Positions 50,655-62,520 of a stretch of DNA of 64,000 nucleotides are shown piece by piece; within the stretch, counting starts at the first letter, position 1, and the number at the start of each line of letters is the position of its first letter. Below the pieces are notes generated by a model, which worked only from the letters and a program-made list of their open reading frames with translations, was not told where the DNA came from and ran no database searches. The stretch spans positions 14,275 through 78,274 of the forward strand of contig JBOHGG010000026.1 in the NCBI GenBank assembly GCA_050700115.1, written 5' to 3'. This DNA comes from GCA-003244245 sp050700115. Its GTDB lineage: Bacteria; Actinomycetota; Actinomycetes; Mycobacteriales; Pseudonocardiaceae. A program made the position numbers and the translations under genes.

Positions 50655-52625
50655 GTGGCCGCCAAGAAAAATGATTACAGCGCGTCGTCCATCACTGTCC
50701 TCGAGGGACTTGAAGCCGTCCGCAAGCGTCCTGGCATGTACATCGGATCCACCGGCGAGCGTGGCCTGCACCACCTGGTGTGGGAGGTGGTGGACAACGC
50801 CGTCGACGAAGCGATGGCGGGTTACGCAACGAGAGTCGAGGTCACCCTGCTCGCCGACGGCGGGGTACGGGTCTCCGATGACGGCCGGGGCATTCCGGTG
50901 GACATGCACCCGGTGGAGAAGCGACCCGCCTTGGAGCTCGTGCTCACCACACTGCACTCCGGCGGCAAGTTCGACGGCCAGTCCTACGCCGTCTCCGGCG
51001 GACTGCACGGCGTCGGCGTCAGCGTGGTCAACGCGTTGGCCAGCGCGCTGGAGGTGGTGATCAACCGCGACGGGTTCGTGTGGCGGCAGCGATACGAGGA
51101 CTCCAAACCGGCGCACCCGCTGCGCAAGGGCGAGCCGACCCGCAAGACCGGCACGACTCTCACCTACTGGGCCGATAGCCGGATCTTCGAGACCACCACG
51201 TACAACGCCGAGACCGTGGCGCGCCGGTTGCAAGAGATGGCCTTCCTCAACAAGGGCTTGACGATCGTGCTGCGCGATCAGCGCGTCAACGGCAGCAACG
51301 AGACCGAAGACGCCGAAGGCCAGACCGCGCAGGTCAAGGAGCGCACCTTCCATTACCCCGGCGGCCTCGAGGACTTCGTCAAACACCTCAATAACTCCAA
51401 GGACCCCATCCACCGCAAGGTGATCGGATTCGAGGCGAAGGGCGAGGGCCTCGAGGTCGAGGTCGCGATGCAGTGGAACGCCGGATACACCGAGTCGGTC
51501 TACACCTTCGCCAACACGATCAACACCCACGAGGGTGGCACGCACGAGGAAGGCTTTCGCGCCGCACTGACCAGCGTGGTCAACCGCTACGCGCGGGAAA
51601 AGAAGCTGCTCAAGGAGAAGGACACCGCCCTCACCGGCGACGACGTGCGCGAGGGCCTCGCTGCGATCGTGTCGGTCAAGCTCAAGGAACCGCAGTTCGA
51701 AGGTCAGACCAAGACCAAGCTGGGCAACACCGAGGCCAAGTCGTTCGTCCAGCGCACCTGCAACGAGTGGCTGATCGACTGGCTGGAGCGCAACCCTGCC
51801 GAGGCCAAGACGATTATCAACAAGGCGGTCTCGTCGTCGCAGGCCCGGCTGGCCGCTCGGCGGGCCCGCGAGCTGGTCCGCCGGAAATCGGCAGGTGATC
51901 TGGGCGGCCTGCCCGGCAAGCTGTCCGACTGCCGCTCTACCGACCCGTCCCGCAGCGAAGTGTTCATCGTGGAGGGTGACTCGGCGGGCGGCTCGGCGAA
52001 GTCCGGCCGGGATTCGCTGTACCAGGCGATCCTGCCGATCCGCGGAAAGATCATCAACGTGGAGAAGGCCCGGCTGGACCGGGTGCTGAAGAACACCGAG
52101 GTGCAGGCGCTGATCACCGCGTTGGGCACCGGGATCCACGACGAGTTCGACCTCGCCAAGCTGCGCTACCACAAGATCGTGCTGATGGCCGACGCCGACG
52201 TGGACGGTCAGCACATCCGCACCCTGCTGCTGACGCTGCTGTTCCGGTTCATGCGCCCGCTGGTCGAACACGGGCACGTGTTCCTCGCCCAGCCCCCGCT
52301 GTACAAGATCAAGTGGCCGCGGGCGGAAGCGCAGTACGCCTACTCCGACCGGGAACGGGACGGGCTCATCGAAGCCGGCCTCGCGCAGGGCCGCAAGCTG
52401 CCCAAGGACGACGCGATCCAGCGCTACAAGGGCCTCGGCGAGATGAGCGCCAAGGAGCTGTGGGAGACCACCATGGACCCGGCCAACCGGGTGCTGATGC
52501 AGGTCACCCTGGACGACGCGGCAACCGCAGACGAACTCTTCAGCGTCCTCATGGGCGAGGACGTCGAGTCTCGCCGCTCGTTCATCACCCGCAACGCCAA
52601 AGACGTCCGCTTCCTGGACGTCTAG
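50655..52625 (+). CDS. gyrB: DNA gyrase subunit B
   Basis: 656-residue ATPase subunit of gyrase. The GHKL ATPase part includes VRKRPGMYIGSTGERGLHHL and DDGRGIPVDMHP; TOPRIM has EGDSAGGSAKSGRD and MADADVDGQHIRTLLL. The C-terminus ends NAKDVRFLDV as usual. GTG 50655 (VAAKKNDYSASS) is placed by homology; the frame is open upstream to 50421. gyrA is 5.5 kb downstream instead of adjacent. Confidence 0.97.
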   Translation: MAAKKNDYSASSITVLEGLEAVRKRPGMYIGSTGERGLHHLVWEVVDNAVDEAMAGYATRVEVTLLADGGVRVSDDGRGIPVDMHPVEKRPALELVLTTLHSGGKFDGQSYAVSGGLHGVGVSVVNALASALEVVINRDGFVWRQRYEDSKPAHPLRKGEPTRKTGTTLTYWADSRIFETTTYNAETVARRLQEMAFLNKGLTIVLRDQRVNGSNETEDAEGQTAQVKERTFHYPGGLEDFVKHLNNSKDPIHRKVIGFEAKGEGLEVEVAMQWNAGYTESVYTFANTINTHEGGTHEEGFRAALTSVVNRYAREKKLLKEKDTALTGDDVREGLAAIVSVKLKEPQFEGQTKTKLGNTEAKSFVQRTCNEWLIDWLERNPAEAKTIINKAVSSSQARLAARRARELVRRKSAGDLGGLPGKLSDCRSTDPSRSEVFIVEGDSAGGSAKSGRDSLYQAILPIRGKIINVEKARLDRVLKNTEVQALITALGTGIHDEFDLAKLRYHKIVLMADADVDGQHIRTLLLTLLFRFMRPLVEHGHVFLAQPPLYKIKWPRAEAQYAYSDRERDGLIEAGLAQGRKLPKDDAIQRYKGLGEMSAKELWETTMDPANRVLMQVTLDDAATADELFSVLMGEDVESRRSFITRNAKDVRFLDV

Positions 52626-52726
52626 CCGCGCTATTTTCCGCAACAGCGCCCTCGTGCCGCCGCGACGAGATCGTCGGCGGGGGTGTTCGTGAGGAGAAAC
52701 CCGCTGGCGCCGGCGGGTGGGGCTCG

Positions 52727-52781
52727 TGAACTCGACGCCACGGACGTTGTTTCCACCAGGACGTCGTTACTGTCGAGTTCA
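52727..52781. repeat. Imperfect palindromic element downstream of gyrB
   Basis: Arms 52727-52747 (TGAACTCGAC...) and 52761-52781 are inverted copies, about 16 of 21 bases paired, 13-base loop. The GAACTCGAC core is shared with the elements at 38344 and 62461. Confidence 0.55.
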
Positions 52782-52849
52782 GGGCGGTGACGTTCTTGAT
52801 CGGGAGGCGCCCGGGCGTGCGAGACTACTCATGGACGTGAGGAGACGCT

Positions 52850-53434
52850 GTGACAGCTGTGCCGGAGCCACCGGGCCGCCTGCTGACTGTTGATACGTAC
52901 GCCGCACTCGGTGAGGACGACCGCTACCGCTCGGAGTTGCAGGAGGGCAACCTGGTCATGTCGCCGAGCCCGGTGCCGGATCACATGATCGTCATGGGGA
53001 AGCTTTTCGTCCAGCTGGACGAGCAGCTTCCCTCTGGTTTGCAGGTGATCCCGGACATCGATGTCGACCTCGAACTGGCGCCACGCAGTAAACCCGGGTT
53101 TGTCCGCAGGCCGGATCTGATCGTCGTGCCCGAAGGGGCTGTCGCGCGGGTACGCCGCGACGGAGGTGTCCTGTGCGCCCACGACACGCTGGTCGTCGTG
53201 GAGATCGTTTCACCCGGTTCACACCGCACTGACCACGTGATCAAGCGCGGCGAGTACGCCGACGCGGGTATCCCGCACTACTGGATCGTGGATCTTGACG
53301 ACCCGGTGACACTCATCGACTGCCACCTCGCAGCGGAATTCGGCTACCAGGACCCCGGCCCCGTCACCGGCCGGTTCGTCACCACCGAGCCCTTCCCGGT
53401 CAGCTTGCGATTGGACGACCTCCTCCCGGGCTGA
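52850..53434 (+). CDS. Uma2 family endonuclease-like protein (DUF820)
   Basis: 194 residues, PD-(D/E)xK-like fold. Conserved features are YRSELQEGNLVMSPSPVPDH, RPDLIVVPEG, LVVVEIVSPGSHRTD and KRGEYADAGIPHYWIVD; the D...ExV pattern gives the likely catalytic residues. Uma2 genes are frequent, often mobile, and of unclear role. Start GTG 52850. First gene of the accessory insertion between gyrB and gyrA. Confidence 0.88.
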   Translation: MTAVPEPPGRLLTVDTYAALGEDDRYRSELQEGNLVMSPSPVPDHMIVMGKLFVQLDEQLPSGLQVIPDIDVDLELAPRSKPGFVRRPDLIVVPEGAVARVRRDGGVLCAHDTLVVVEIVSPGSHRTDHVIKRGEYADAGIPHYWIVDLDDPVTLIDCHLAAEFGYQDPGPVTGRFVTTEPFPVSLRLDDLLPG

Positions 53435-53570
53435 GCGCTCGGGAGACGTCCGCTCCCTGGACATGTAACGAGTCCCGAAATCGCGATTCGGCTCCGAACC
53501 GGTCTTCTTTGATTCGAGAGGTAACCGGAAGGGGCGAGAGAACGCCGGGCAGGCTGAGCGCGAGGAAATC

Positions 53571-53678
53571 ATGGAAGTGCTCATGCCGTTCGATGGCGCC
53601 GGCCTGCTCACTGTTAGAGGCCATGCGCTGCTGGAATGGGCACGGGAAGAAGACAGCGATCAACCTGATGAGCCGTGA
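53571..53678 (+). CDS. Possible small acidic protein (35 residues)
   Basis: ATG 53571 with GAGGAAA upstream opens a short frame (MEVLMPFDGAGLLTVRGHAL... ending DQPDEP). The ribosome site is good, but there is no homology support. The rest of 53435-53713 shows no coding frame that I trust. Confidence 0.25.
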   Translation: MEVLMPFDGAGLLTVRGHALLEWAREEDSDQPDEP

Positions 53679-53713
53679 GCGGCAGACGGATGGCCACAAG
53701 ATAGGGTCGCCCG

Positions 53714-54277
53714 ATGCCGGTACGGCCCAGCATCCACACGATCAAGGTGTCGCTGCGGTACATGAAGCCGCCAGTCTGGCGACGCCTGCAGGTGCCCTCC
53801 AAGACGAGCCTGGCCGAGCTGCACCACATCGTCCAGGCCGCGATGGGCTGGTACGACTGCCACTTGCACCAGTTCGAGGTGGACGGCGTGGACTACGCTG
53901 ACCCAGCGCACATGCTCGACGAGGCCAGGGACGAGGCGCGCGGGACGCTGGCCCGGATGCAGGTCGGGCAACGGTTCGCGTACTGGTACGACTTCGGTGA
54001 TGACTGGTGGCACGACATCAGCGTGGAGTCCGTCGCCCGGGCCGACCCGGCGCTGACCTACCCGCGATGTGTGACCGGGCGGCGGACGTGCCCGCCCGAG
54101 GATTGTGGTGGCCCGTGGGGCTTCGAGGAGCTGATGCGCGCACTGGGCGACGAGAAGCACCCGGAGCACGAGATGTACCGCGAGTGGATACCGGTTGACT
54201 ACGACCCGGCGCGCTTCGACCTCGACGAGATCAACGAGGCGCTCGCGCAGCTCAGCGCGGACGCGGTGCAACGCTGA
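53714..54277 (+). CDS. Plasmid pRiA4b ORF-3 family protein
   Basis: 187 residues. The family motif is visible as IKVSLRYMKPPVWRRLQVPS, AMGWYDCHLHQFEVDG, YWYDFGDDWWHDISVE and CPPEDCGGPWGFEEL, followed by the YDPARFDLDEINEAL end. Members are found on plasmids and as passengers of mobile elements; function unknown. Supports a transferred origin of this block. Confidence 0.9.
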   Translation: MPVRPSIHTIKVSLRYMKPPVWRRLQVPSKTSLAELHHIVQAAMGWYDCHLHQFEVDGVDYADPAHMLDEARDEARGTLARMQVGQRFAYWYDFGDDWWHDISVESVARADPALTYPRCVTGRRTCPPEDCGGPWGFEELMRALGDEKHPEHEMYREWIPVDYDPARFDLDEINEALAQLSADAVQR

Positions 54278-54290
54278 TCCGAGGTCAGGG

Positions 54291-54497
54291 TCAGCCGAAC
54301 TCGCCGGCCCGGATGCCGCCGAGGAAGACTCGCCACTCGGTGCAGGTGAACGCCAAGACGGACCCGGCGGGGTCCTTGGAATCCCGCATCGCGACCCGGC
54401 CGGGCAGCTCGGCGACCTCGACACAGTCGCCCTCGGCGCCCTGGTTGCTGCGGCTGCTCTTGCGCCAGGTGGAGCGGGAATGGTCGGACGCACGCAC
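54291..54497 (-). CDS. DUF397 domain-containing protein
   Basis: 68 residues with the DUF397 pattern TWRKSSRSNQGAEGDCVEVA, VAMRDSKDPAGSVLAFT and EWRVFL. DUF397 genes nearly always sit just downstream of an XRE regulator, as here (27 bp), in Streptomyces and Pseudonocardiales, and the pair is thought to act as regulator and small partner. It converges with the pRiA4b gene. Confidence 0.92.
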   Translation of the reverse strand: MRASDHSRSTWRKSSRSNQGAEGDCVEVAELPGRVAMRDSKDPAGSVLAFTCTEWRVFLGGIRAGEFG

Positions 54498-54524
54498 GGT
54501 GCTCGCCTCGTTAGCTCTCGGTGG

Positions 54525-55388
54525 TCAGAGGTGTGCGGCCAGCCGTTCGACGAGGGCTGTCGAGTCGCACGGGTTCAGCGCCTCGGTCCGCAGCCGGTCG
54601 AACACCAGTTTACACGCCTGGACCTCCGCTGCCTTGTCCAGATGCAGCGCGCTCGCGGTGTGCTCGATATAGGCGATGTCGGGTTCGTCAGGGTCGCCGA
54701 ACCCGAGCACGGTGAACGAGCCGTCCATCCCGGAGTGCGCGCCGAGGGAGTTTGGTAGTACTTGAAGGCATACCGACGGAAGAGCGGACGCTGTGACGAG
54801 GTGACACAGTTGGGCTCGCATCGCCTCGACTCCGCCGATCGGGCGGTGCAGCGCGGACTCGTCCACGATGGTGACCAGCTCCAGTGCCGGTTGCTCGGTG
54901 AGCCGTCGCTGCCGGAACTGCCGTGCCTGGACGTCCCGGTCGATCTCGGCGTCGGTGGGGCGCCGCCGGGAATTCCGGAACAGCGTCCGCATGTAGTCCT
55001 CGGTCTGCAACAGCCCCGGCACGTGGGCGAGCTGGTAGTTGTGCACCACGGTGGCGTCCATCTCGAGCCTGAGGTAGCCCTGGCCACCGAGCCCGTAGGC
55101 GTGCCACTCGTTCTTCTTTCGGGCCTCCCGGACCATGTCGATGATCTCGGTCCACTGAGCGCCGCCGACGTTGTAGAGGTCGAGCATGCTGCGCACGCCG
55201 TGCACGTCCACACCCTGCTGGGCGGTCTCGATCCGGCCGAGCTTGCTGGTCGACCAGTCCAGCCTCGGCGCCGCCTCCTCCAGGCTGAGCCCGGACTCCT
55301 CCCGCAACCGGCGCAGCGTCCTGGCGAGCTGACGCTGCTGCAGCGTCCCCCTGATTCGCACCCCACCTCCGTCGTCGGTGCCGATCAT
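54525..55388 (-). CDS. XRE family regulator with DUF5753 domain
   Basis: 287 residues. The N-terminal helix-turn-helix (about 15-75) reads RQLARTLRRLREESGLSLEE and WSTSKLGRIETAQQGV. The C-terminal DUF5753 part contains YQLAHVPGLLQTEDYMRTLF and LPNSLGAHSGMDGSFTVL. ATG 55388 is chosen over the longer frame to 55592, whose extra part is not conserved. It pairs with the DUF397 gene. Confidence 0.92.
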   Translation of the reverse strand: MIGTDDGGGVRIRGTLQQRQLARTLRRLREESGLSLEEAAPRLDWSTSKLGRIETAQQGVDVHGVRSMLDLYNVGGAQWTEIIDMVREARKKNEWHAYGLGGQGYLRLEMDATVVHNYQLAHVPGLLQTEDYMRTLFRNSRRRPTDAEIDRDVQARQFRQRRLTEQPALELVTIVDESALHRPIGGVEAMRAQLCHLVTASALPSVCLQVLPNSLGAHSGMDGSFTVLGFGDPDEPDIAYIEHTASALHLDKAAEVQACKLVFDRLRTEALNPCDSTALVERLAAHL

Positions 55389-55493
55389 GGTCGTGGGAAG
55401 GCGGATGTGGGTTCCCACACTCCGTGACCCAGCGGCGTCCTCCCGCCCGGACTCTAGGACGTCCACTGCATTGATCACGGGAGAAACAAGCAG

Positions 55494-55790
55494 ATGAAGC
55501 TGGACGACCCACCTGAGCTCGTCGCGCTGTGCCGGGAGGACCAGGACGGCGAGGAGCGGGTGGCAGGCTGGGCGATGGTGCTCGCGGACCACGTGGTGGG
55601 CTACGTACCGGACCGCTCGGGAGTCGGCGCTGCCTCATACACCTTCGAGTCGCTGGACTCCGCTGAGTGGATCCTCGGCTACTCGGGCATCTACCCGCGC
55701 CGACTGCATGCCTCCCAGGATCGCGGCGATGACGGCGCTACGGTGCGCCATGTGGTTTGCCCATCGACCTCACTGGCAGGGGATGTTTGA
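55494..55790 (+). CDS. Hypothetical small protein (98 residues)
   Basis: Unrecognised, acidic soluble product (MKLDDPPELVALCREDQDGE...). ATG 55494 with GGGAGA 11 nt upstream supports translation; it diverges from the XRE gene, whose promoter it shares. The 3' 21 bp overlap the convergent beta-helix gene, unusual but possible. Confidence 0.5.
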   Translation: MKLDDPPELVALCREDQDGEERVAGWAMVLADHVVGYVPDRSGVGAASYTFESLDSAEWILGYSGIYPRRLHASQDRGDDGATVRHVVCPSTSLAGDV

Positions 55791-57521
55791 GAGGCTTGCG
55801 GCGGCATTGGTTGCACGGTTGGTGCAGCTGACGGAGTTGCCCAGGTGTCTTCTGGTGATGTTGATCGCGTACCCACGGGCGTTCACGGTCGCCGTGTTGC
55901 CGTGAAAGATGTTGCGTTCACCCCAGCCGTCGAGGATGGCGTGGGTTTGGAAGCCGTCTACAGGGGTGTCTGTGCCGGTGTTGTCGGTGATGGTCCAGTC
56001 GTTGCCTTTGACGTCGACCCAGGAGTCCGCGGCGGTCATGGCCGCGCCGGACAGGGTGTTGGCGCGCAGGGTGCCGTAGCTGGTGCCTTCTTTGACGTCG
56101 ATGGCTTCGGAGGTGGTGTCGGCGATGTCGTTGTTGTGGATGAGGTTGCGGTCGCTGCGGTCGGGTCCGCAGTTGCTATAGGTGCACCAGTTGCTTCGAG
56201 CGCTGCCGATGTAGATCCCTTCACCGAACTTTGCCACGCGGAGCCCGGTACGGCGGATGGTGGTGGCCCGCACGGTGTTGTCCGAGCTGGCGGTGCGCAA
56301 GTGCACCGCTTCGTCGCCGACCTCGTGGATGTACAGGCCGTCGATGAGTGCACCGCGGGTGTTGTCGATCATGAGGCCTTTTTGGCCGCCGTGGATGGTG
56401 AAGCCGGACAATCGCCAGTGGTTGGCGGTGCGCAGGTGCAGGGTGTAGCCGGCGTCGATGGGGCCGCCGTCGAGGATGGCGGCTCTGCTGCCGCACAGGG
56501 TGATCGGCTGGTCTGCGGTGGCGGCGGTGGTGATCTCGAACCGGCCAGGGTAGGCGCCATCGCGCAGGTGAATCACCGTGCCGGGTTGGGCCTGGACTAG
56601 CGCGGCGCGCAGCTGATCGGAGCTGGACACCTCCTGAGCGTCGGGACCGTTGCACGCGACCGTGGGCGGTGGCGAGGCCGGGATGGTGTGAATGGCGGGT
56701 GGCGGGGCGGAAATCGGCTGGGTGGGGGCAGGCGACGGGGTGGATGCGACCGTGGGAGAGGCGACCGCGGGAGCAGCAGCGGTGGCGGGAGTAGCAGTGG
56801 AGACGTGAGGCGTTGCCGGTCCGGCAGCTGGTTCGCTGCCAGTGACCGCCGGGCCGCCGGTACGGCCGCTCCAGAAACCCAGGTGGGAGAGTGTGGCGAA
56901 GTGGGTTTGCAGGGCCGAGCCAATGACCCGGAGGTAGGCGCGGCCGTCGGCGATCTGCTGGTCGGGGCTGTTGGTGGCCGGGTCCCAGCTGGTCAGCGTG
57001 AGTGGATGGTCCGCAGTGCCAGTGAGCTCGATCGCGCCTTTCCACCCCACCAGGGAGGTGAAGCCGGTGGGGGTACTGGTCATTCGTAATGTGGTGGCGG
57101 GGGCGTGCAGGGTCAGGTGTGCGCCCGGCCCGACCAGTACTGAGTTGATCAGGGTGACGGTGGTGGCATCGATGCGCTGGGCAGCGCCCAGGAGCAGCAG
57201 GGATTCCAGCGTGTAGCGGGCGGGGCGGGCGGTAAGGATGACGGTGGGCGCACCGTGCACGCGGTCCAGGTATGCCGGGCCGGTCGTGGGGATGGCTCGG
57301 AACTGGGCGAGCAGTCGGGTGTCTTCGGCCGCGATCAGGCCCGCCTGCTCGAGCGTGGCCTGTTGCGGGCTGGCGACCGTCAACTGGGCGGGTCGGGTCT
57401 GTGGACTGGTGGCTAGCCAGTGGACGGCGGTCGTGAGGACGAGCAGGCTGAACCCGATCGCCATCCACGGGCCACGACTGCGGCCGGATCTCTTTACCGT
57501 CGAGAGGGGAGAAGCGCGCAT
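55770..57521 (-). CDS. Secreted right-handed beta-helix protein
   Basis: 583 residues with an N-terminal signal/anchor (about 18-40, GPWMAIGFSLLVLTTAVHWLA), two regions of repeated beta coils (about 95-215 and 300-560) and between them a Pro/Ala/Thr-rich linker (about 235-285). HWRLSGFTIHGGQKGLMIDN, DGLYIHEVGDEAVHLRTASS and HNNDIADTTSEAIDV are typical of NosD/pectate-lyase-like parallel beta-helices. Probably extracellular and carbohydrate-related; substrate unknown. Confidence 0.8.
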   Translation of the reverse strand: MRASPLSTVKRSGRSRGPWMAIGFSLLVLTTAVHWLATSPQTRPAQLTVASPQQATLEQAGLIAAEDTRLLAQFRAIPTTGPAYLDRVHGAPTVILTARPARYTLESLLLLGAAQRIDATTVTLINSVLVGPGAHLTLHAPATTLRMTSTPTGFTSLVGWKGAIELTGTADHPLTLTSWDPATNSPDQQIADGRAYLRVIGSALQTHFATLSHLGFWSGRTGGPAVTGSEPAAGPATPHVSTATPATAAAPAVASPTVASTPSPAPTQPISAPPPAIHTIPASPPPTVACNGPDAQEVSSSDQLRAALVQAQPGTVIHLRDGAYPGRFEITTAATADQPITLCGSRAAILDGGPIDAGYTLHLRTANHWRLSGFTIHGGQKGLMIDNTRGALIDGLYIHEVGDEAVHLRTASSDNTVRATTIRRTGLRVAKFGEGIYIGSARSNWCTYSNCGPDRSDRNLIHNNDIADTTSEAIDVKEGTSYGTLRANTLSGAAMTAADSWVDVKGNDWTITDNTGTDTPVDGFQTHAILDGWGERNIFHGNTATVNARGYAINITRRHLGNSVSCTNRATNAAASLSNIPCQ

Positions 57522-58104
57522 GGTCAGACCTCCGCCGTGGCGCCGCTGAGCGCGTGGCTGGTTGTCACACTGGTAACTAATATCGCCCCAGGGCCGTCTC
57601 CCCTGGCAGCCCTCCGGTTCGGGGGATCAGTGCACCCCAGGACGGACACTCGTCAATGCGTTGCGGGACACCGGTGCTTGTTCGGGCGGGTCAAGATCCG
57701 GGGACGGCTACGGAAAGTCTCGTCGCGGTTGGTATCAACACCACCTGAGTGATCGCTTCATAGCAGTCTCCGTCGGAGTCTGGTCCGAGATCGCACGAAT
57801 GTCCAGAATTAACTCCAGCGAGCTGAACGGAAGGTTAACGTGCAGCGGATAGCGCCATCAATTGAGTGTCATGTCGGGTTACATCTCAGCCATCAGGTCC
57901 GCGATGGCGTCCGCCGTCCAACGGTGCACCTTTCGTTACTTAAGGTGACGACTTCTGAGGATGGAGCTGGCATCGGCTCAAGACCGTGGTGATCGCGTCT
58001 GGGGCGTCCGGCGAGCGGCGCGTCCGGCGGGGGCGCACAGTGCGTGACCGATAGACTGAAGGGGTTGCGCGCACGCCAGCGGCCACCGAAGGGAACCGAG
58101 CTCC
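57522..58104. other. Intergenic region between the beta-helix gene and gyrA
   Basis: 583 bp without a convincing frame. The part 57780-57950 is clearly less GC-rich, perhaps an insertion scar. The gyrA promoter is expected near 58000-58080. Confidence 0.5.
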
Positions 58105-60605
<2,501 letters not shown>

Positions 60606-60609
<4 letters not shown>

Positions 60610-61313
60610 CGAGGCCTGAGAACGCCGAGCCGACCAAGGCGCCAGGGGACGGGGATCAGAAGACGGTGACGCTGGACGTCGGGGCGCCCGAGCACACCCG
60701 CGGCGCAGTCGGCGAGCAGCGTGATCGGCAGCCAGTGGGCAGCCGGGCCTACGGCTTCTCGCCGGGCGTGGGCCGCCCGGTCGCCGACGGCTCGGCCAGG
60801 CAGGTACCGTCAGCGTCCATCGGGGATCAGGACAGCCGCAGCGCAGGACCGGACTTCTCGCCGTCCACCGTGCGGATCGGCGGACACACGCCGCCCGAGC
60901 GAGTGGGGCCCGCCCAGCCGCCGAACACTGGGGTGCGCCCGGCCCGGGTCCCCCGGCGGACGAGCCTGCAGCTGCAGCGGCTCGATCCGTGGTCGGTGCT
61001 CAAGATCTCGCTAGTGCTGTCGGTCGCGGGGTTCCTCGCCTGGATGGTGGCCGTGGGGATGCTTTACGGCGTGCTTGCGGGAATGGGCGTATGGGATCAG
61101 CTCAACGGCACCTACTCCGACCTCACCTCGGTGAACAACCCCCAGGGTGGCACGGAGCTGATCAGCGGTGGACGGGTGTTCGGGGTGGCGTTCGTGGTCG
61201 GGCTGGTGAACATCGTGCTGATGACGGCGCTGGCCACCGTCGGGTCGCTCATCTACAACATCGCATCAGACCTCGTCGGCGGTATCGAGGTCACCCTGTC
61301 GGAACCGGAATGA
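60606..61313 (+). CDS. DUF3566 domain-containing membrane protein
   Basis: 235 residues, conserved downstream of gyrA in Actinobacteria (Rv0007-like). A long disordered N-terminus (1-125) precedes the DUF3566 domain with RTSLQLQRLDPWSVLKISLV, two transmembrane helices, WDQLNGTYSDL in the outer loop and VGSLIYNIASDLVGGIEVTL at the end. GTG 60606 overlaps the gyrA stop (GTGA). Function unknown; a role with FtsZ/divisome partners is only suggested. Confidence 0.93.
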
Positions 61314-61384
61314 CCTGGTCACGCGGTTCGGTATGTGGTTTGGGGCCCGGTGGGGCGGTGCGGTAACCTCGCCGGGGCGCCAGG

Positions 61385-61458
61385 GGGCCTATAGCTCAGT
61401 CGGTTAGAGCGCATCCCTGATAAGGATGAGGTCGCTGGTTCAAGTCCAGCTAGGCCCA
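61385..61458 (+). tRNA. tRNA-Ile (anticodon GAT)
   Basis: Full cloverleaf of 74 nt: acceptor GGGCCTA/TAGGCCC, D-arm GCTC...GAGC, anticodon loop CTGATAA on stem CATCC/GGATG, T-arm GCTGG-TTCAAGT-CCAGC, discriminator A. CCA is not encoded. Confidence 0.97.
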
Positions 61459-61492
61459 CTGAAGAAGCACAATGTGGAGAAGGAGATCTATC

Positions 61493-61612
61493 GTGAAGAA
61501 AATTATCCCGCTCGTGCTCGTCGCCCTGGTCGCCTTGCTGGTCGTGAAGCGTCAGCGTTCCGCGAAGGCGGAGGCCGACCTCTGGCGTGAGGCCACGACC
61601 CCGACGGTCTGA
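61493..61612 (+). CDS. DLW-39 family small membrane protein
   Basis: 39 residues: hydrophobic helix (KKIIPLVLVALVALLVVKRQ) then a charged end with EADLWREAT. This tiny gene is conserved between tRNA-Ile and tRNA-Ala in Actinobacteria; the length and DLW motif match the family. GTG 61493 with AAGGAGA upstream. Function unknown. Confidence 0.9.
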   Translation: MKKIIPLVLVALVALLVVKRQRSAKAEADLWREATTPTV

Positions 61613-61651
61613 GTCGTCACCGGGCGCGCGCGCCCGCCCGCGTCCGGAGCC

Positions 61652-61724
61652 GGGGACGTAGCTCAACTGGCAGAGCACCGCCTTTGCAAGGCGGGGGTTG
61701 AGGGTTCAAGTCCCTTCGTCTCCA
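61652..61724 (+). tRNA. tRNA-Ala (anticodon TGC)
   Basis: Full cloverleaf of 73 nt: acceptor GGGGACG/CGTCTCC, anticodon loop TTTGCAA on stem CCGCC/GGCGG, T-arm GAGGG-TTCAAGT-CCCTT, discriminator A. CCA is not encoded. Confidence 0.97.
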
Positions 61725-61979
61725 CCGCTCCGAACAGCGGAAACTGTGTCGGCAGCCATCAGTGTGCGCAACGGTGCCGAAGTTGTCTGCGCCACTGTCC
61801 GGCCACCGAGGCGGATGGACCGCGTCCTGTCCGATCCGCGGGCGCCGCACGAGCGCATCGCCGCGGAGCTGCGCCGGCAGGAGCCTGACGGTGTGGCGAC
61901 CGGTACCGCACAGCGTGCGATCACCTTGCTCAGTAGCAGGGTCTGATCGACGTCAGCAGGGGCAGTGAGCCCTCGTCAG
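61725..61979. other. Intergenic stretch after tRNA-Ala
   Basis: An open frame at 61747-61946 on plus (...RRMDRVLSDPRAPHERIAAEL...) may be a remnant, but it has no ribosome site or recognisable domain. Confidence 0.3.
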
Positions 61980-62215
61980 GGCCATGTCCAGACCGGTCAG
62001 TCAGGGGGAGGGCTCGGACCGGGGCGAACCCGTGGTCTCGCAGCACCCGTAGCTGCTGCGAGACCACCCGGCTGAGAGATCCCAAACTCATCCTGCGCGA
62101 CGGCGCCAAGCTCGCTGGCAGCCCGTTCGCCATCGATGCGTGCTCCCAAGATCCGGCGTCGGACCGGGTCGCCGAGGCAGTCGAAGGTGGGCACTGACCG
62201 ACTGTTGCACCACAT
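61980..62215 (-). pseudogene. ArsR-family regulator remnant, frameshifted
   Basis: VPTFDCLGDPVRRRILGARI and DGERAASELGAVAQDEFGIS match the first half of an ArsR winged helix in one frame (from 62215); VSQQLRVLRDHGFAPVRA, the recognition-helix half, continues only after a frame change near 62075. The C-terminal part is missing. Confidence 0.65.
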
Positions 62216-62460
62216 CCCTCAGCAGTCAATGCCGAGATCCTCATCTGCCGATCCTTGACTTGTTTTCCTCCGGTAATGCGTGACTCGTAGTAACTAAGAA
62301 TCCGCACCAGCGGATACGACTGTCGCCACCTCGTCTAGCTTGGCAACGGTCGTCCACCCCAACGGCTCGTGGACTGTCCCAGCACCCTCCGCGCCGAGCC
62401 CGGGTGCCCCTGCCGCAGCTGTGCCGCCCAGCATCCCCGCCCCCAGTTCGCTCCAAGGCC
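62216..62460. other. Non-coding stretch, nothing recognised
   Basis: No convincing frame or repeat between the ArsR remnant and the palindromic element. Confidence 0.4.
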
Positions 62461-62520
62461 CCCGAGCTCGACACCGGAGCTGGCCGCGACGTGTTCGACA
62501 ACTCTGGTGTCGAGCTCGGG
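62461..62520. repeat. 60-bp palindromic element (22-16-22), second copy
   Basis: Arms 62461-62482 (CCCGAGCTCGACACC...) and 62499-62520, 20 of 22 bases identical when inverted, 16-base loop. Same size and sequence family as 38344-38403. Confidence 0.8.

Noticed and set aside
50322..52643. 773-codon minus-strand frame opposite gyrB
   Set aside because: Shadow of gyrB in the codon-position-biased opposite frame.
54752..54776. TTTGGTAGTACTTGAAGG as a copy of the leuS element
   Set aside because: It lies in conserved XRE/DUF5753 coding sequence (LQVLPNSLGAH) and lacks the second arm.
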